Below, piece after piece: positions 1-12,800 of a stretch of DNA of 64,000 nucleotides (its first letter is position 1; each line of letters begins with the position of its first letter). This DNA is from Combretum micranthum (lineage: Eukaryota > Streptophyta > Magnoliopsida > Myrtales > Combretaceae): NCBI GenBank assembly GCA_024138025.1, contig JAMXBD010000823.1, forward strand, positions 248,001-312,000, given 5' to 3'. Position numbers and translations under genes: made by a program. The notes beneath the pieces are model-generated. The model searched no databases and had not been told where the DNA came from. It saw only the letters and a list, made by a program, of their open reading frames with translations.

Positions 1-1516
1 TCGGTTATTCCATAAGATGATTTGTTAAAATTATTTTCTTGAACAATATCACTAGGATTATAAATGTATTTTGAACTACTTATATTATGTAGGAGTTATC
101 TTTTAAGTATATGAATGATATATATTAATTTAGGAAGTCTAGGTGAAGTAAAAATAGCAAAATATGATGAAAATTAAAACATGAACAATCAAGAACCAAT
201 ATGTACCACACTCTTCTGACTCTCGAATGAACTTGGATGTTCAAAATAATTTAGAAATGGATAGATGGTCCAAAGTAGATAAAAAATCAACTACTTATAT
301 GTAAAATTCCGAGTTAAAATGAACAAGTTATGGCCATTTTAAGTTTAGAATTCAGCAACCAAAAAAGTGATGCGAATTAAATTTGATAGAGTTAGAATTT
401 TAAGTAGGACTTGGATGAAATGCTCATTTAGGTATTTCTTTTGTTTAGGGGACAAAGACCAAGACCTTCTCTTTCCTAAGCATTACTTCGATTGATGGTG
501 ATCACCATAGCCGAGTGAGTTTTCCTTTACGTTTTACGTATTCATGTATATGCTTGTAAAGTAGAGCACTATATTTTAAGAAAAGATAAAATTGGTATGC
601 ATATGGGATATCATGAGATTTATGTATATGATTCGTTATGTGTGATCAATGAATGCTAAGTATATCGAAACTTGATTGGTTGAATAAAGTAAATTGTTTT
701 TTTTTTGTTATGATGACTTGTGAGTGAATATTGGTTGATCACCTTAATTGAAATTAATTGTAGATTGGAAACCTCTTATAAAAAATTGATCATGCATGTC
801 ATTTAAAGAAGCGCATTCACATTTTCCTAGTACTCCTCTACAAGAGACCGGAAAGGTAAGATGTCTGGCTATATCTTGAGGGACTAGGACATTCGGGGAA
901 TACGGCCTCATGGTGTAGCCGAGTCGGATTGATTGCTTTGGATAAGAAAAACCCAGAGACTAGTAGTACAGTTGATTGGAACCCTAAGACACATGCACAA
1001 ATTTCAGGAGGCGTTATACCCATTCAAATCATTCCCAAACCCTAGAATGGAGGGTACAAATCCATTCTACATACGTCACCGGATAGTCATATGTGTTTGT
1101 TTGATCATATGGATGTTGCATCTCATATGCCTGCTAATGGATTTTTTTTATTATTTTATTGTGGGTACGTTTGCATAAGGAATTATCTCACTAAGCTAGT
1201 TGTCCTCACCCCCCCAATAGTTTATTTTTGCAGGAAATTCATAAAGCAAGGATTAGGATAAGAACCGAATACAAAGTGTATCAAAGATCAAGTCAAGGAT
1301 TAGAATGTTGATGGATTAAACTTAGTTGAATGAAAAGACTTAAAACTTAATTTATTTCTTTTGAAATCTCCTTTGATTTGGATGACAAATAACCTAAGTT
1401 GCTTTACCCTCTTTCACTTTTGGTAGGGTATCTGATTCTCTACTATTCTTATGACTTGTGGAAATATTGGTATCCTAAACTTTTTTTCCTAAATATATAT
1501 ACATGTATAACATATT
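1..1516 (+). repeat. Decayed 3' part of a very long LTR (family of the solo LTRs below)
   Basis: No gene is visible. The stretch aligns in order, with many changes, to 3550-4600 of the solo LTR at 1522-4936. Shared blocks include 'atggagggtacaaatccatt' (here near 1048) and 'ctcactaagc' (here near 1187). The left end is cut by the window. The right end is interrupted by the solo LTR at 1522. The sequence after that LTR (4942-5060, ending in 'catgaca') may be its displaced tail; this is inference. Confidence 0.6.
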
Positions 1517-1521
1517 GAGAA

Positions 1522-4500
1522 TGTAAACTCCCAAAGTTTTGTGATCAGTTTAGCTTAAACCCTAAATGGAAAGTCAACCGGAAGTCCTAAAATCAACAAA
1601 ACCCTAGTTAGACGTAATGGTTTAAGTCCGACAATCCCGTGTTAGCAACTCTAAGAAAGTAAGTAAGAGATTAGTATGTAGAATAGTTAGTAATTACATA
1701 AAGAAGCTTAAAAAGATTATATTAGTAAAACCATAAATCGTTTTGAACCAGAACGGATACAGTTCTTGAAAAACATGTTTCGAGGTTTGGAATAGTAAAA
1801 ATATTTCGGATATATCATTAGAATCGTAAAAATATAAGGTTTTCAAAGATATCAGTTTTATAATTTTTCGGTAGGTAAAAATAATAGATATCGCAATTAT
1901 ACGTGTATTTTCTTACTACCGATACTTTATTAGTCATATGTACTTTACATTACACTATTAACTATTATTCTACACTATTCTTTTATCTCTACTTTTTCTA
2001 ACACCTACTCTTATAACACTATAACCTATTACCTTTATTTTTTACCTTTCTCGTAACTTTATTTCACATCTAGCTTACTTATTAATACATTTAATCAACA
2101 AAAACAAAATAAAACTCTCCCTTCCCTCTCTCAAGATGTGGCCGGCGCACCCCCTTATCCCTCCTCTCATTTTATTTCAATTTTTCTTTATTTAAATCAC
2201 ACAAAAATTCACTCATCATTTCCTATAAATACCTCCCTCTTCTTTCACTTCTTTCACACAATTACTACCCACAAATTTACTACCAAATCTCTCCAAAATT
2301 TTCCTCTCAACGCTCTCTCAAAACTCTCTCAAATTCTCTCAAAATACTCTCAAACCACCTTCTACGTACACAAAACCCATTCCTACATAATACTTCAAAA
2401 ACCCTCTTTAAATAAAGTTTGCTACAAATTCTTCTTCCCATGTTCATGTATTGTTCTTATTCATGAAATCTATTTATATATTTATGTTGTTACTTTATCT
2501 TGTTCATATTATTGTTATTATATCTAAGTATTATTATCAATATATATATATATATGTATATCCTTTAGAGCATATAAGTTCACTTGCAATTATTTACTTT
2601 CATGCAAAGTAATTTTTATTTCTTTCTTCGCAATTTATTTATTTCTTGTTTTTTAAGAGTAGTCTCTAGTCTTAGACTTGTCCTCATCAAGTCAAAACAA
2701 TTTTCTTCTTTTTTTTATTTTTTTTGGGACTAGTCTACTTCTTAGTCCCGGGAGCCTTAAAGAAGCTAAGACTCTCAATACTGACTTTATTTATTATTTA
2801 TTTATTTTTCTTGTTATATTTCTCATAATCATGCCAATTAATTGTTGTCCAAATCTTTAAAGCTCCAATTATACTTTGACAAAAAGGGATTTATCACTTA
2901 AGAATGATTTTATATGAAATGTAGAATCCATGGTTTAAAAGTAAATTTATTCTTTTCCAAGTTTTAGGAAGAACTCACTACAATTCTAAAAGCTACTTTT
3001 GTTTTGGAAAGTTTTTTTTTTTTTTATTTCTATATTACTTTGTGTACCTAAAAGAAAAGACTTTTGGTACCAAAATGTTTTCATTAAACATGATGTAAGG
3101 AAATCCCATAAAAAAAAAAAGGAATAAGAGTTTTCAAGCTAAAAGATTTTCAAATAAATGGTTCAAGAAAAAAAATAGGAAAAATAATGCTAATATTGAG
3201 AATTTAGAAAAGAAGGAATTTATTTTTATCAAAAAGTCATTTAGGAAAATAGTAAGATAAACATGAAGTAATTCTTTGAAAACAAAGGAATCAAAATATT
3301 CATTTTAAAGGGTTTACAAAATGAATTTCTTGAAAACTATGAATTTCCACACTCTTAATTAACATTGTTTTACTCAAGAAATTTGGTTGGACAATAAACA
3401 CTTGAGCATGGATGAAATACGAGCTATATATCTATGAAAAAGGAATTTCTCAAATATATAGATAACTAAATATTTATCAAAGCAAATTTGAATGGTAAAT
3501 GTTTGAAACGGATTGTTTTTGGATTGGAAAAATTCGTATTGAATCTGATCACTACTATTTCGGAGCCTAAATGATCTAGTTCATAAAAATAGTTTAGAAA
3601 TGGTTATATCTTTTTGAGTAGAAATCGGTATATTATATGCGCAATTCCAAATTAAAATGACCAACTTATGGCATTTTAAATTGGAATCCTCTCTTATACG
3701 AACTTTGATGTTCTTATGTCATAGTTTTGTCAAATCTCAAGAAAAGTTATTAAGAAATACTCATTTTGGATATTTTCCTTGACTAGATGATTTCGAGGAA
3801 GAATACCCATACCCCGAGGATTACTAAGACTAAGTGGATTGTTTGAACGACTCATCCGCTTAGAAAGAAGTGTCGACATGACAACGTGAGTTTATTTCCT
3901 TAAAGTGCTTTACTTTATTGTGCTTGTATTTTATTCGCATTAGAATTAAGAAAAGACAAATTGATATGTATGCGAAAAATTTGTTGAAAGGATCCTAAGA
4001 ATATCGAGGCTAGAATTGATTAAATGTTTGTTTTACTATAGCACTTAATATGTATGAAATTCTATGATCACCTTAGATTTGATAATAATGATGCCATGAT
4101 ATCATAACAAATTGATTCATGCATACCACGATGAGTCACAATGCATGGGGTTATATCCTTGGGTGAAAAGGATAGTAGCACGGCCAAAAGCAATACTTGG
4201 CGTTATGATGAAAGCGATTGCTTGGCGACACGGAATCAAATGCTTGGTGGAAAGTCCAGAAGCATGGCACAACTCGAGTAACTTAATATACTTAGCGGTA
4301 TTGATCGAAAGTATAATTTAATTAAAACCACTCGTTTTGAGGTTACGTATCACCAAACCCCGAATGGAGAGCATAAATCCATTCAACATATAGTTTCCAG
4401 AAAACTATATGCCTTGTTTCCCTACGTGTATGTTGCATTACACTTGATTGCTTAAATAACTTATTTGAATTTCACTACACAAGAAGTTTTCTTATGGAAA

Positions 4501-4936
4501 TAATTCTCACTAAGCCTATTAGCTTATACATCTATAGATATCTTTTGCAATTCACCTTTTTGTGGTTGAGGCCACGTGGACCCTGCAGCCAGGTATTTTT
4601 CTTTTTGGTTAAGGAATTTCTAGATAAAGTTAGTGTTTGATAAATGTAGACTTCATAATATATTCTTGTAATAGATTATAGTTAATTGTGGCTGGGGAAT
4701 GCCCCTAAGATTAGTAAGAATATTGTTATGAATGAAATGAATATTATAATCCTCCTCTTTTTTTAATTTATATTATCTTCTTAAGCTTCATAATTCCATG
4801 TATGGTCCTCTAAATTTGTGAGAGCACGCCTTACACTTAATATCGAAGCTTTTGGGATTGACTAAGGTTATCATACTTAAGCTTTAATATTGAATGTGGC
4901 GGAGTATTACGTTAGGGTACCCCTTGGGGCGTGACA
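1522..4936 (+). mobile_element. Solo LTR, 3.4 kb, with 5-bp target duplication
   Basis: It starts TGTAAACTCCC and ends GGGGCGTGACA, the TGT...ACA termini typical of plant LTR retrotransposons. The 5 bp before it (1517-1521) and after it (4937-4941) are both GAGAA, a perfect target-site duplication. No internal region or partner LTR follows, so it is a solo LTR left by recombination between the two LTRs of a full element. It aligns over its length with 9817-13265, and at both ends with the reverse complement of 36876-41884. ORFs inside (e.g. 2138-2527) are Ser/Thr/Phe-rich, low in complexity and not convincing genes. The retrotransposon lineage cannot be assigned from the LTR alone. Confidence 0.88.
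2224..2231 (+). promoter_or_regulatory. TATA box of the long LTR
   Basis: TATAAATA lies about 700 bp into the LTR. It is preserved at the same place in the copy at 9817-13265 (10513-10520), and pyrimidine-rich sequence follows in both. It probably marks the old LTR promoter. Confidence 0.5.
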
Positions 4937-4941
4937 GAGAA

Positions 4942-6252
4942 AATAAGTAATTAGAGTCTTGCAAACTCTAACTTGAAAGGCAGTTCTCATATTATAGGTG
5001 CACGCGTGATATGACAACTCTAAGATTATCCTCCTAGGCCCCATATTTAGGGTCATGACAATGGGAATCTATTCTTGAAAGGCCAAGAGCTGTGTCAAGC
5101 CTAAATTTAGCTCCTGTCCTCCTAAAGGTTCCAGACCATATCAAACTCGGCCCGTTTGATGCGAAACACTCAACAAGAAACTAATAGGGTTTTGTAAAAA
5201 ACCCGATTTTGAAAAATTAGTCTCACTAGATCGCCACCAGCCAAATCGAAAAAAAACAAAGTGTGAACTAAAAATCAAATGGTTGTTTGATTTCTACTTC
5301 AACCATTAATCTGTGTAAAAAAAACCAAAAAATGTGAGTCAATGAGCCGCTGTTTTAAAACATAAATGGTTATGTAGGCTTTTTATGAGCTTAAAAATAA
5401 TGAATATTATGGGCCAAAATTGATATAATAGAGTTACCCTTTTATGTTTGGAAAAAAAATTCTTTGAAGAAATATATTCTTTTTTATTATTATGTAAAAG
5501 ATTTCTAAGAGAAAAATATTATGTATATATTTATAAGGAAATTCCTAAAAGAAAAGCTTTTTATTCTTTATTTTTTTTATAAAAGATACTTAAAAGAACT
5601 TTTTATTTTTTATTTATGGAAATACCTAAGAATTTTTATTACTATGATCGCTCTTCGGATGCCTGCGTATCTGCTAGTCAAAATCAGGTTTTCATAGTTC
5701 ATTTTGATTTTTTAAAACTTGTGTGTTGGTTTATTTTAATTTGTGAATACCACCAAATATAAGTATTTAGCCGATTTGATTTTATTTCTAAAAAGTCCTA
5801 GAAGATCTAATTTTTGCCTCTTATTTTTGAAAACTCTCACAAATGATGTAGCTTTCAGAAAACCCTTATTTATTTTGTTTTTAGTAATTTAGAAAAAGAC
5901 TAGTGATACTTAAATATATATATATATATATATATAAGCCGGAAAAACATTATGTGTATATATATCCCATATATGGTAAAAGGTGAAAAAGCTTTTTTGT
6001 TGATTTTGTGAATTTTTTTTTTTAGCTTTTTAGATAAAGTGAATTGTAGCTAGGCAAAATTTAGTAATCTATTTCATATCTAACATCTATGTTTATGGTT
6101 CCTATCAACGCATTGAATTGAAAATGAAATTTTTATCTTTTAACTTTTCTAATTTTTTAGTTTTAATGTCTACTAATCCTAACATCATACGATACTATTG
6201 TTATCAAAATTAACAATCCTAAACCCATACCTAAACTCGTGTCTAACATTAT
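4942..6252. other. Intergenic AT-rich stretch, no gene seen
   Basis: No coding region or recognised element apart from the possible tail of the decayed LTR (to about 5060). A (TA)n microsatellite lies at about 5913-5936. At 5450-5640 there are loosely repeated phrases of the type 'aaagatttctaagagaaaa', suggesting local AT-rich duplication. Confidence 0.5.
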
Positions 6253-6461
6253 CTAATCAATCGTATCCTGTGGCACTGGAAATAATATTCTATATTGGAT
6301 TTCTTATTGCTTTTGCTGTCAAATCACCGATTATACCCTTACATACATGGTTACCAGATACCCATGGAGAGGCACATTATAGTACTTGTATGCTTCTAGC
6401 CGGAATCTTATTAAAAATGGGAGCGTATGGCTTGGTTCGGATCAATATGGAATTATTACCC
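6253..6461 (+). pseudogene. ndhD: Plastid ndhD fragment (NADH dehydrogenase-like subunit 4)
   Basis: About 70 codons are readable. They match the conserved middle of plastid NdhD, including the segment [20 protein letters not shown] and the following [18 protein letters not shown]. NdhD is a membrane subunit of the thylakoid NDH complex with a normal length of about 500 residues, so only a small internal piece is present. An ATG at 6198 opens a longer frame, but the residues before [10 protein letters not shown] are not NdhD. The match stops abruptly at 6461, where trnI sequence begins. It is not functional here. Confidence 0.88.
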
Positions 6462-6464
6462 TAA

Positions 6465-6532
6465 CAGTAGGAATTGAACCTATGAATTCTCCAAGTATGA
6501 GTTGGGCACTTTAACCATTCAGCCATGGATGC
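6465..6532 (-). pseudogene. trnI-CAU: Plastid trnI-CAU, 3' truncated, nuclear copy
   Basis: On the minus strand it begins GCATCCATGGCTGAATGG, the 5' end of plastid tRNA-Ile(CAU), and has the CAT anticodon within CCAACTCATACTTGG. The T-arm GGTTCAATTCC is intact, but the last bases of the acceptor stem are lost at the ndhD junction. Several substitutions lie in the variable and T-stem region. The truncated acceptor argues against a working tRNA. Confidence 0.85.
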
Positions 6533-6620
6533 TTAGCGGGGATCCTCGTACATGGTGAATAACTAAATTCCAATTGAAATGAAATCCTTAGGATAAATCA
6601 ATCCAATTTAGGGGTAGTTC

Positions 6621-6706
6621 ATTAAAGGACATCAATTTAAATCATAGATTTTCGAATTGAGAGAGATCAAGAATTCTCACTATTTCTTAGATTCAAGGAC
6701 CCAACC
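6621..6706 (+). pseudogene. ycf2: Plastid ycf2 5' end fragment
   Basis: The first ~28 codons of plastid ycf2 are recognisable (KGHQFKS, then IFELREI, then KNSHYFLDS). The start codon has become ATT and the Trp codon after KGHQFKS has become TAG, both inactivating. It lies head-to-head with trnI-CAU, as in the plastid inverted repeat. The remaining ~2,000 codons of ycf2 are absent. Confidence 0.85.
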
Positions 6707-7361
6707 AAACTTATTATGTAATTCTTACATCCTAAAGTAGTTATTAATTATTTCATGATCGTATATATATATATATATATACATACACTTTTTCTTGTAA
6801 GCACCTCAATATTCACAAACAATAAGTAGAGATAAAAAATGGCACCAACAACATGCTCACATAAAGATTTACTAAATGTAAATTTTAGTCTATTTTGACA
6901 TATCATAAAAAGTCGATATTCTAAATAATATTTCCATATATTTTTTATTTTTATTTTTATTATTATTTATATCCTAAAACTTTCCAATTTTATTCTCTAA
7001 AATTCTAATGCTTATAATTTTATATTTTTAATGTTTTCATTTATCTATTCTAGCTAAACAAAGATTTACAATTATTTAGGTACTGTAATTCCAAGCAAGA
7101 CATATGATAATATCACATAGGAACACAACGTCACTAATAAACCTATGACATCATCATGAATGAACGTGATATATTATATGTTTATTTACCGATGATACAT
7201 ATATCATATGGTTTGCATGAAACTATAAACCATATGATATTGTAATAGTATATATACATATTCAATATTTTCTTGTCTTTTCCCCCCTTTTTTTTCTTTT
7301 CGTTACAAGTACCTGTAGTGTTACAAGATTTACAATAAAATAGATAAAAGATTAAACTAAG
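6707..7361. other. AT-rich stretch, no gene seen
   Basis: Nothing coding. A (TA)n microsatellite lies at about 6762-6782. The sequence aaactaa at 7354-7360, just before the Athila LTR, recurs just after the other LTR and probably includes its target duplication. Confidence 0.45.
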
Positions 7362-8999
7362 TGATAAGTTATTTTTACTTTATTCAACCCAGAGGAATTT
7401 ATGTTTTGTGTAATCTATTTTTAGATAAATTCTTATGATTTTGTGCTGTTATTGTGAAAATGTTGTTTTTCAGCTCCAAAGATCATAAAAAGAAGAAAAA
7501 GTTATTTGAATCAAGATTGGAGCAAAACAATAAAAATGTTTGAGACATATTCCAACCATGGCCTAAATATTTTAACCGAGGGTAAGAAGACAAGTTAAAA
7601 GTCCGAAATGTGCCCTTAATCTACACTTGATTTGAATTGAGATGATCGCGCCTTATATTCAAGAGCACAGCCTTAATCGTGCTCAAAGTCATGCCTACGG
7701 TTTTAACCGTAGTATAGACTAACCCTTAATCACCCCTTTGATGAAAAAGATACAGCTTATATCACGGCTAACCTTTGAGCCAGTGATCCAAGCCGTGAAA
7801 AGTGACCTTATCTTGGTTATTACACACATGTTAACCTAAAATAAAGCATCTAAAGATATGGACAAAATCTGTTAAAAAAATCTATCACGTTAGTGAATAA
7901 TATCTTCATGATTCACCATGCCAGCCGTCTATAAATAAACGCATAAAGGCATTGTACCACATATATTGCACCATATATAACAAATTCCTGACGTGGTATA
8001 GGGTAGAGAGAGAATTTTTAGTAAGAGAAACCTTTCTTCTTGCTAAAGATTCAAGTTTTCTGTGTAATTTCATATTAATCTGATGTTTTGTTTTTGTAAG
8101 ACCTTATACTTAATCGGTAATATTTATCTTTATTTCATATTATTTCTCTTAAATCCGTGTTCAATGTCCATATTCATGGAGAAATAATCATTTTAACTTA
8201 GGATTTTGCCAATCCAAGACCATATTCATGTGGTTTCAATGCATTTTAATTTAACATTAGCTAAGTACTTGTAGTTAGTAGCCCAAAGACTAACTTGTGA
8301 GTTTATGTGAGTACACCATGTAGATTTATGTTTGATTTCAACTGAACAGATGGAGAAATCATTCCTTTAAATAAATTTAGGCCGCTAATAAAGTTGCTCA
8401 TAGTCGTCTAGAGATGAGGATGGAAACTTTCTGTTACTTGATTTTAACTTTATAAAAATAGGTTTTGAATAAAAGGATTCTTAAACATCATGCAAACCTA
8501 GGTTGCAGATCGCTTGTGAAAAGATTCAGGTGGTTTGATCTATATCTAGAGTTCCTGACATTAAGAGAAGCTTTAGCTTACCTTAGTGAATCTGATGGTA
8601 CAGGTATACCTAACTAGAAACTCTTTAGCTTTGTTAAGAAATCACATGATAAGGCCTTAGTGAAGCAGACCTTAAGCTCACTCTTGCATTAACAAAATCT
8701 AATTCATAACTTTTCCCTTAAAATGTATATACTTAGTTTTAACTTAGCTTTAGCTTTTTGTTGTTTGTAATGTTCTCCTAAGTTTTTCTTTTTCTAGATA
8801 ATAGATGAAAAGTGAGTCTGGTAAATACTAACAATCCCCAAAGAATACAACCTAACACTTTTTATGCTACTTCGGTAAGTGTGCTTGCTTATGTAGTGAT
8901 TACAATCGAAGTTGAACAAACTTATTAGTAATCTTTATAAATTATTTAAAACTCCAGCTTCGTGTTTGTTTTATATAAAGAGTAAAAGAAACACCACCA
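7362..8999 (+). repeat. Athila 5' LTR
   Basis: 1,638 bp, starting TGATAAGTTATT. It aligns along its full length with 19430-21528, which is 1,632 bp once its MITE and the duplicated TTA are removed. Many substitutions separate the two, so the insertion is old. A TATA box (CTATAAATAAA) lies near 7929-7941. Confidence 0.88.
7929..7941 (+). promoter_or_regulatory. TATA box in Athila LTR
   Basis: TCTATAAATAAAC; the 3' LTR has the weaker 'aaatataaatg' at the matching place. Probable promoter of the retrotransposon transcript; activity today is unlikely. Confidence 0.45.
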
Positions 9000-9007
9000 T
9001 GATTTTC

Positions 9008-9025
9008 TAGTGTCATTGACGGGGA
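9008..9025 (+). other. Degenerate primer binding site (tRNA-Asp type)
   Basis: TAGTGTCATTGACGGGGA follows the 5' LTR by a few bases. It differs from the usual Athila PBS (complement of the 3' end of tRNA-Asp) at five sites, four of them C-to-T or G-to-A, the pattern of decay of methylated cytosines. Confidence 0.7.
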
Positions 9026-9191
9026 TCGGCATTGGATTCAATTTATTGAAGCTTAACAAAGCTTTACCTAAAATCTTTGATTCTATTAATCTAGCTATGT
9101 TTGCTTTATATCTCTTTTTTGGCTAGTTTAGTTTTTGCTTATTTCTATTTAATCTACTTTTTGTTTGCTGCTTTTGTTAATTTAGTTAAGT

Positions 9192-9816
9192 ATGGAGATC
9201 GCACAGATAATTAATGAACTGGGGGAAATCTCATTAGGAACCATGGGAAGATAGAAGAAAACCTTCATTCTGGTTTCTACGGAGATTTTTGTGGGATCCC
9301 TAGTTAGAGTTTCACGATAAATTATCCTAATGAGATGTGGAACCGTCAACAAAATAGGGGTTATCGTTATCCAAACCCAATGCTGCAGTAGGGGTATTCC
9401 TATTTTGGTTCTCATCAGTAGAAATCCTGCCATTCATCAGAACTCCGAGCTTCATTATCAACAAATAGAGATGGTGATGCAGAGCCACACTAACTCACCT
9501 AAGAGTTTGGAGGTGCAAATGAGCCATGCGGTTGAATTGTTCAAGGAAAGAGTTTAAGAAGGAGTTTACACTATTCCTTTAAGAAGTAGGAAACAACTCC
9601 AAAACAGAGGGAAAAAAAAAAAAGAAGACTGAAGAAAAGAGGATGGAAGAAATTAGTGAAACAATCAACCCAACAAACATTAGAAAATAGTAAAATAAGG
9701 ATAACAAGTGATTAAAGAGGAGAAGGAAGAAGAAAAAAAGGTACCACCTCCATTGGAGTCTTATAAACTACCACTCCCTTAGCTAGCAAAAGCTAGAAGA
9801 AGGAGAGATAAGAAAT
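9192..9816 (+). pseudogene. Athila gag remnant, first part
   Basis: A reading starts MEIAQIINELGE at 9192 and soon meets stops. Pieces continue in shifting frames. Recognisable are NEMWNRQQNRGYRYPNP near 9327-9380 and TIPLRSRKQL near 9570-9600, then an acidic/basic linker rich in E and K and a proline-rich YKLPLP segment. The region from PBS to this point is short for Athila, so much of the N-terminal gag has been lost. The coding sequence is interrupted at 9816 by a solo LTR and resumes at 13266 (or one target duplication later). Confidence 0.72.
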
Positions 9817-12800
9817 TATAAACCCTCAAATTCTTGGAATCGGTTTAGCCTAAAACCCTAAACCAAAAGTTAACCAGAACTCTAAAGGTCAACAAAACCC
9901 TAGTTAGACGTAATAGCTTAAGTCCGGTAATCCCAAATAAGCAACTCGGTAAGAGTGAGTAGGAGTTTAGAATATAGAATAGTGCGTAATTATCTAAGGA
10001 AGCGTAAAAAGATCCGATTAGTAAAACTGCAACTCGTTTCGAACCCGATCGGATACAGTTCTTATAAAACGTGTCCCAGAGCCCGAAATAGTAAAAATAT
10101 TCTGAATATACAGTTAGACTCGTAAATATATAAGGTTTTCAAAAATATCAGTTTTATAATTTTTCGGCTAGTAAAAATAACAGATATCGCAATTATACAC
10201 GTATCTTCTTACTACCGGTACTTTATTAGTCATATCTACTTTATATTACACTATTCTATACTATTCTTTTATCTCTACTTTTTCTTACACCTACTCTTAC
10301 ACACACCATAACCTATAACCTTTACTTTTTACCTTTCTCATAACTTTATTTCACATCTACCTTACTTATTACTTCATTTAATCCACAAAACTACAAAAAT
10401 TAAATCACTCCGTCTCTCTTCTCTATGATGGCCGGCGCCCCCTCCTTCTATCTCCCTCAATTTTGTTTTATTTTTCTTTTATTTATATCACTCAAATCAC
10501 TCCACATTTTCCTATAAATACCCCCTCCTCTTTCACTTCTTTCACACATTTATTACCCAGAAATTCTCTACAAAAACTCTCTCAAATTCTCCTCTCAAAA
10601 CTCTCTCCAAATATCCTCCCAAAACTCTCTCAAAATAATTCCAAAACAACTTCTACCTACGACAAAACCCATAACCACATAACACTACCAAAATCTTCTT
10701 TAGGTAACCATTTCTTATTATTTTCTTCTTCTCATGTCATGTAACTTTACATGACCATAGTGTAAATTTCCAAAGACTAAATGTTATGGAAGCTATATTA
10801 TGTTCATGTATTGTTCTTGTTCATGAAAATCTATTTATGTTTATGTTATTGTTTTGTTCATATTATTGTTATTATATCTAAGTATTATTATCTATATGTA
10901 TATATATATACATATTCTTTAGAGCATATAAGCTCACTTGCAATTTATTTATTTATTCCATTGCAATTTATTTATTCATTCCTTGTTATTTTAAGACTAG
11001 TCTCTAGTCTTAGACTTGTCCTCATCAAGTCAAAACAAATTTTTCTTTCTTTCATTTTATTTTTATTTTGGGACTAATCTACTTCTTAGTCTCGGGAGCC
11101 TTGAAAAAGCTAAGACTCCCAACATTTAACATTATTATTTACGTTATTTTTGTTTGCTATCATTTTCTCATAAATCATGATCATTTAGATTGTTGTCCAA
11201 AATTTCAAGTTCTAAAAGTAATTGACAAAAGGAGATTTTACCACTTAGAGATAAGTTTATGTGAAGTATAAAATCTATAATTTAACAAAAATAAAGTCAT
11301 TCTTTTCAAGTTACAAAAGAACCTACTACAATTTTAGAAACTACCTTTGTTATGAAAAGCTTTTTAAATCATTTATTATCCCACTTTGTTTTTCAAAAGA
11401 AAATGATTTTTAATACAAAATGATTTCTATGAAAACATAACATAGCTAAGACCTTAGGAAGCAAGAAGTGAGGATTTTCAAGTTTAGATCTTTTCAAATA
11501 AATAGTCAAAGAAGGATTGTGTAGAATATACATAGGAACAACACAAGAATTTAGAAAAGAACAAAAAAATTGTATTTCAAATGTCATCTAGAAAAGTAAT
11601 AAGTAAAAAAAAAAAGTAATTCTTTGAAAACCAAAAGAATCAAAGTATTCATTTCAAAACCAAACACAAAATGAATTTCTTGTAAACTATAGTTTTCTAA
11701 ACTTCTAATTAATATTTCCTTACTCAAGAAACATGATTGGACAACAAACACTTAAGCATGAATAAATATGAGCAATGTAGCTATAAAAAGAGGATTTTTC
11801 AACTATATAGATAACTAAGTATTTATCAAATAAATTTTTGGATGATTGGACCAAAATTGTTTTTGAGTTGGAAAATTCGTGGTGAATTTTATCGCCACTG
11901 TTTTGGGGCCTAAATGGTTTATTTTGATAAAAATAGTTTTAGAAATGAATAGATCTTTTCGAGTAGATAGAAATCGGTATATTATATGCGCGATTCAGAG
12001 TTAAAATGACCAAGTTATGACCATTTTAAATTGGAACTTTCCTTTATACGAACTTTAACGTTCTTTTGACATTGTCTTGTCAAAATTCAAGAAAATCATC
12101 AAGAAATACTCATTGTGGGTATTTTCTTTAGCTAGGTGATTCCAAGGAAGAATACCTATATCCTGAAGACTATTTTGATTGAGTGGAGTGTATGAACGAC
12201 TCATCCGTATAGAAGAATAGTCGACCTGGCATCGTGAGTTTATTTCTTTTAAATACTATACTTGCTGTGCTTGTAATTTAGTTGCATTAGAGTTAGGAAA
12301 AGACAAATAGATATGTGTGTAAAATAATTCCTTGAAAGAATCCTAAGAATAGCAAGGCCGGAATTGATGTAAATATTTGTTTTAGTATAACACTTGCTTT
12401 GTATGAGATTCTTTTATCGCCTTAAATTTGATAATAATAATGTTATGAAATCATAAATAAATGGATTCATGCATACCATGAAGTGAGTCACATTACATTT
12501 GGGTTATTATCCTTGGGTGAGAAGGATAGTAAGCTCATGTCGAAAGCAACACTTGGCGGAGTGTCCGAAAGTGATTGCTTGGTGGCATTAAGAAAATGCT
12601 TCGCAGAAGATAAGAAAGCAAGTCTCAATTCAAGTAGACTTCATATGCTTGGCGATATTGGTCGAAAGCATAAATCTTTTTACTAAAACTACTTGTTTGA
12701 GGATATGTATCACAAAACCCCGAATGAAGGGCGCAAATCCATTCAACATATAGTTCCGGAAAACTATATGCCTTGTTTGCCCACGTGTATGATGCATTCC

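Larger units (their letters stand above)
6253..6706. other. Nuclear plastid DNA insert (NUPT), mosaic
   Basis: Three pieces of chloroplast sequence lie side by side: an ndhD fragment (small single-copy region), then trnI-CAU and the start of ycf2 (inverted repeat). The second pair keeps its plastid order and divergent orientation. ndhD is not next to trnI in standard plastomes, so at least two fragments were joined before or during integration. All pieces carry mutations, so this is an old nuclear copy and not organelle contamination. Confidence 0.85.

Noticed and set aside
2138..2527. 129-codon ORF as a gene; similar ORF at 10463-10744
   Set aside because: Both fall at the same place in homologous LTRs, so their likeness is DNA homology. 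The peptides are low-complexity Ser/Thr/Phe/His and contain frame differences.
6465..6532. Functional tRNA gene
   Set aside because: It is a plastid tRNA copy in nuclear DNA with its acceptor end removed at the ndhD junction.
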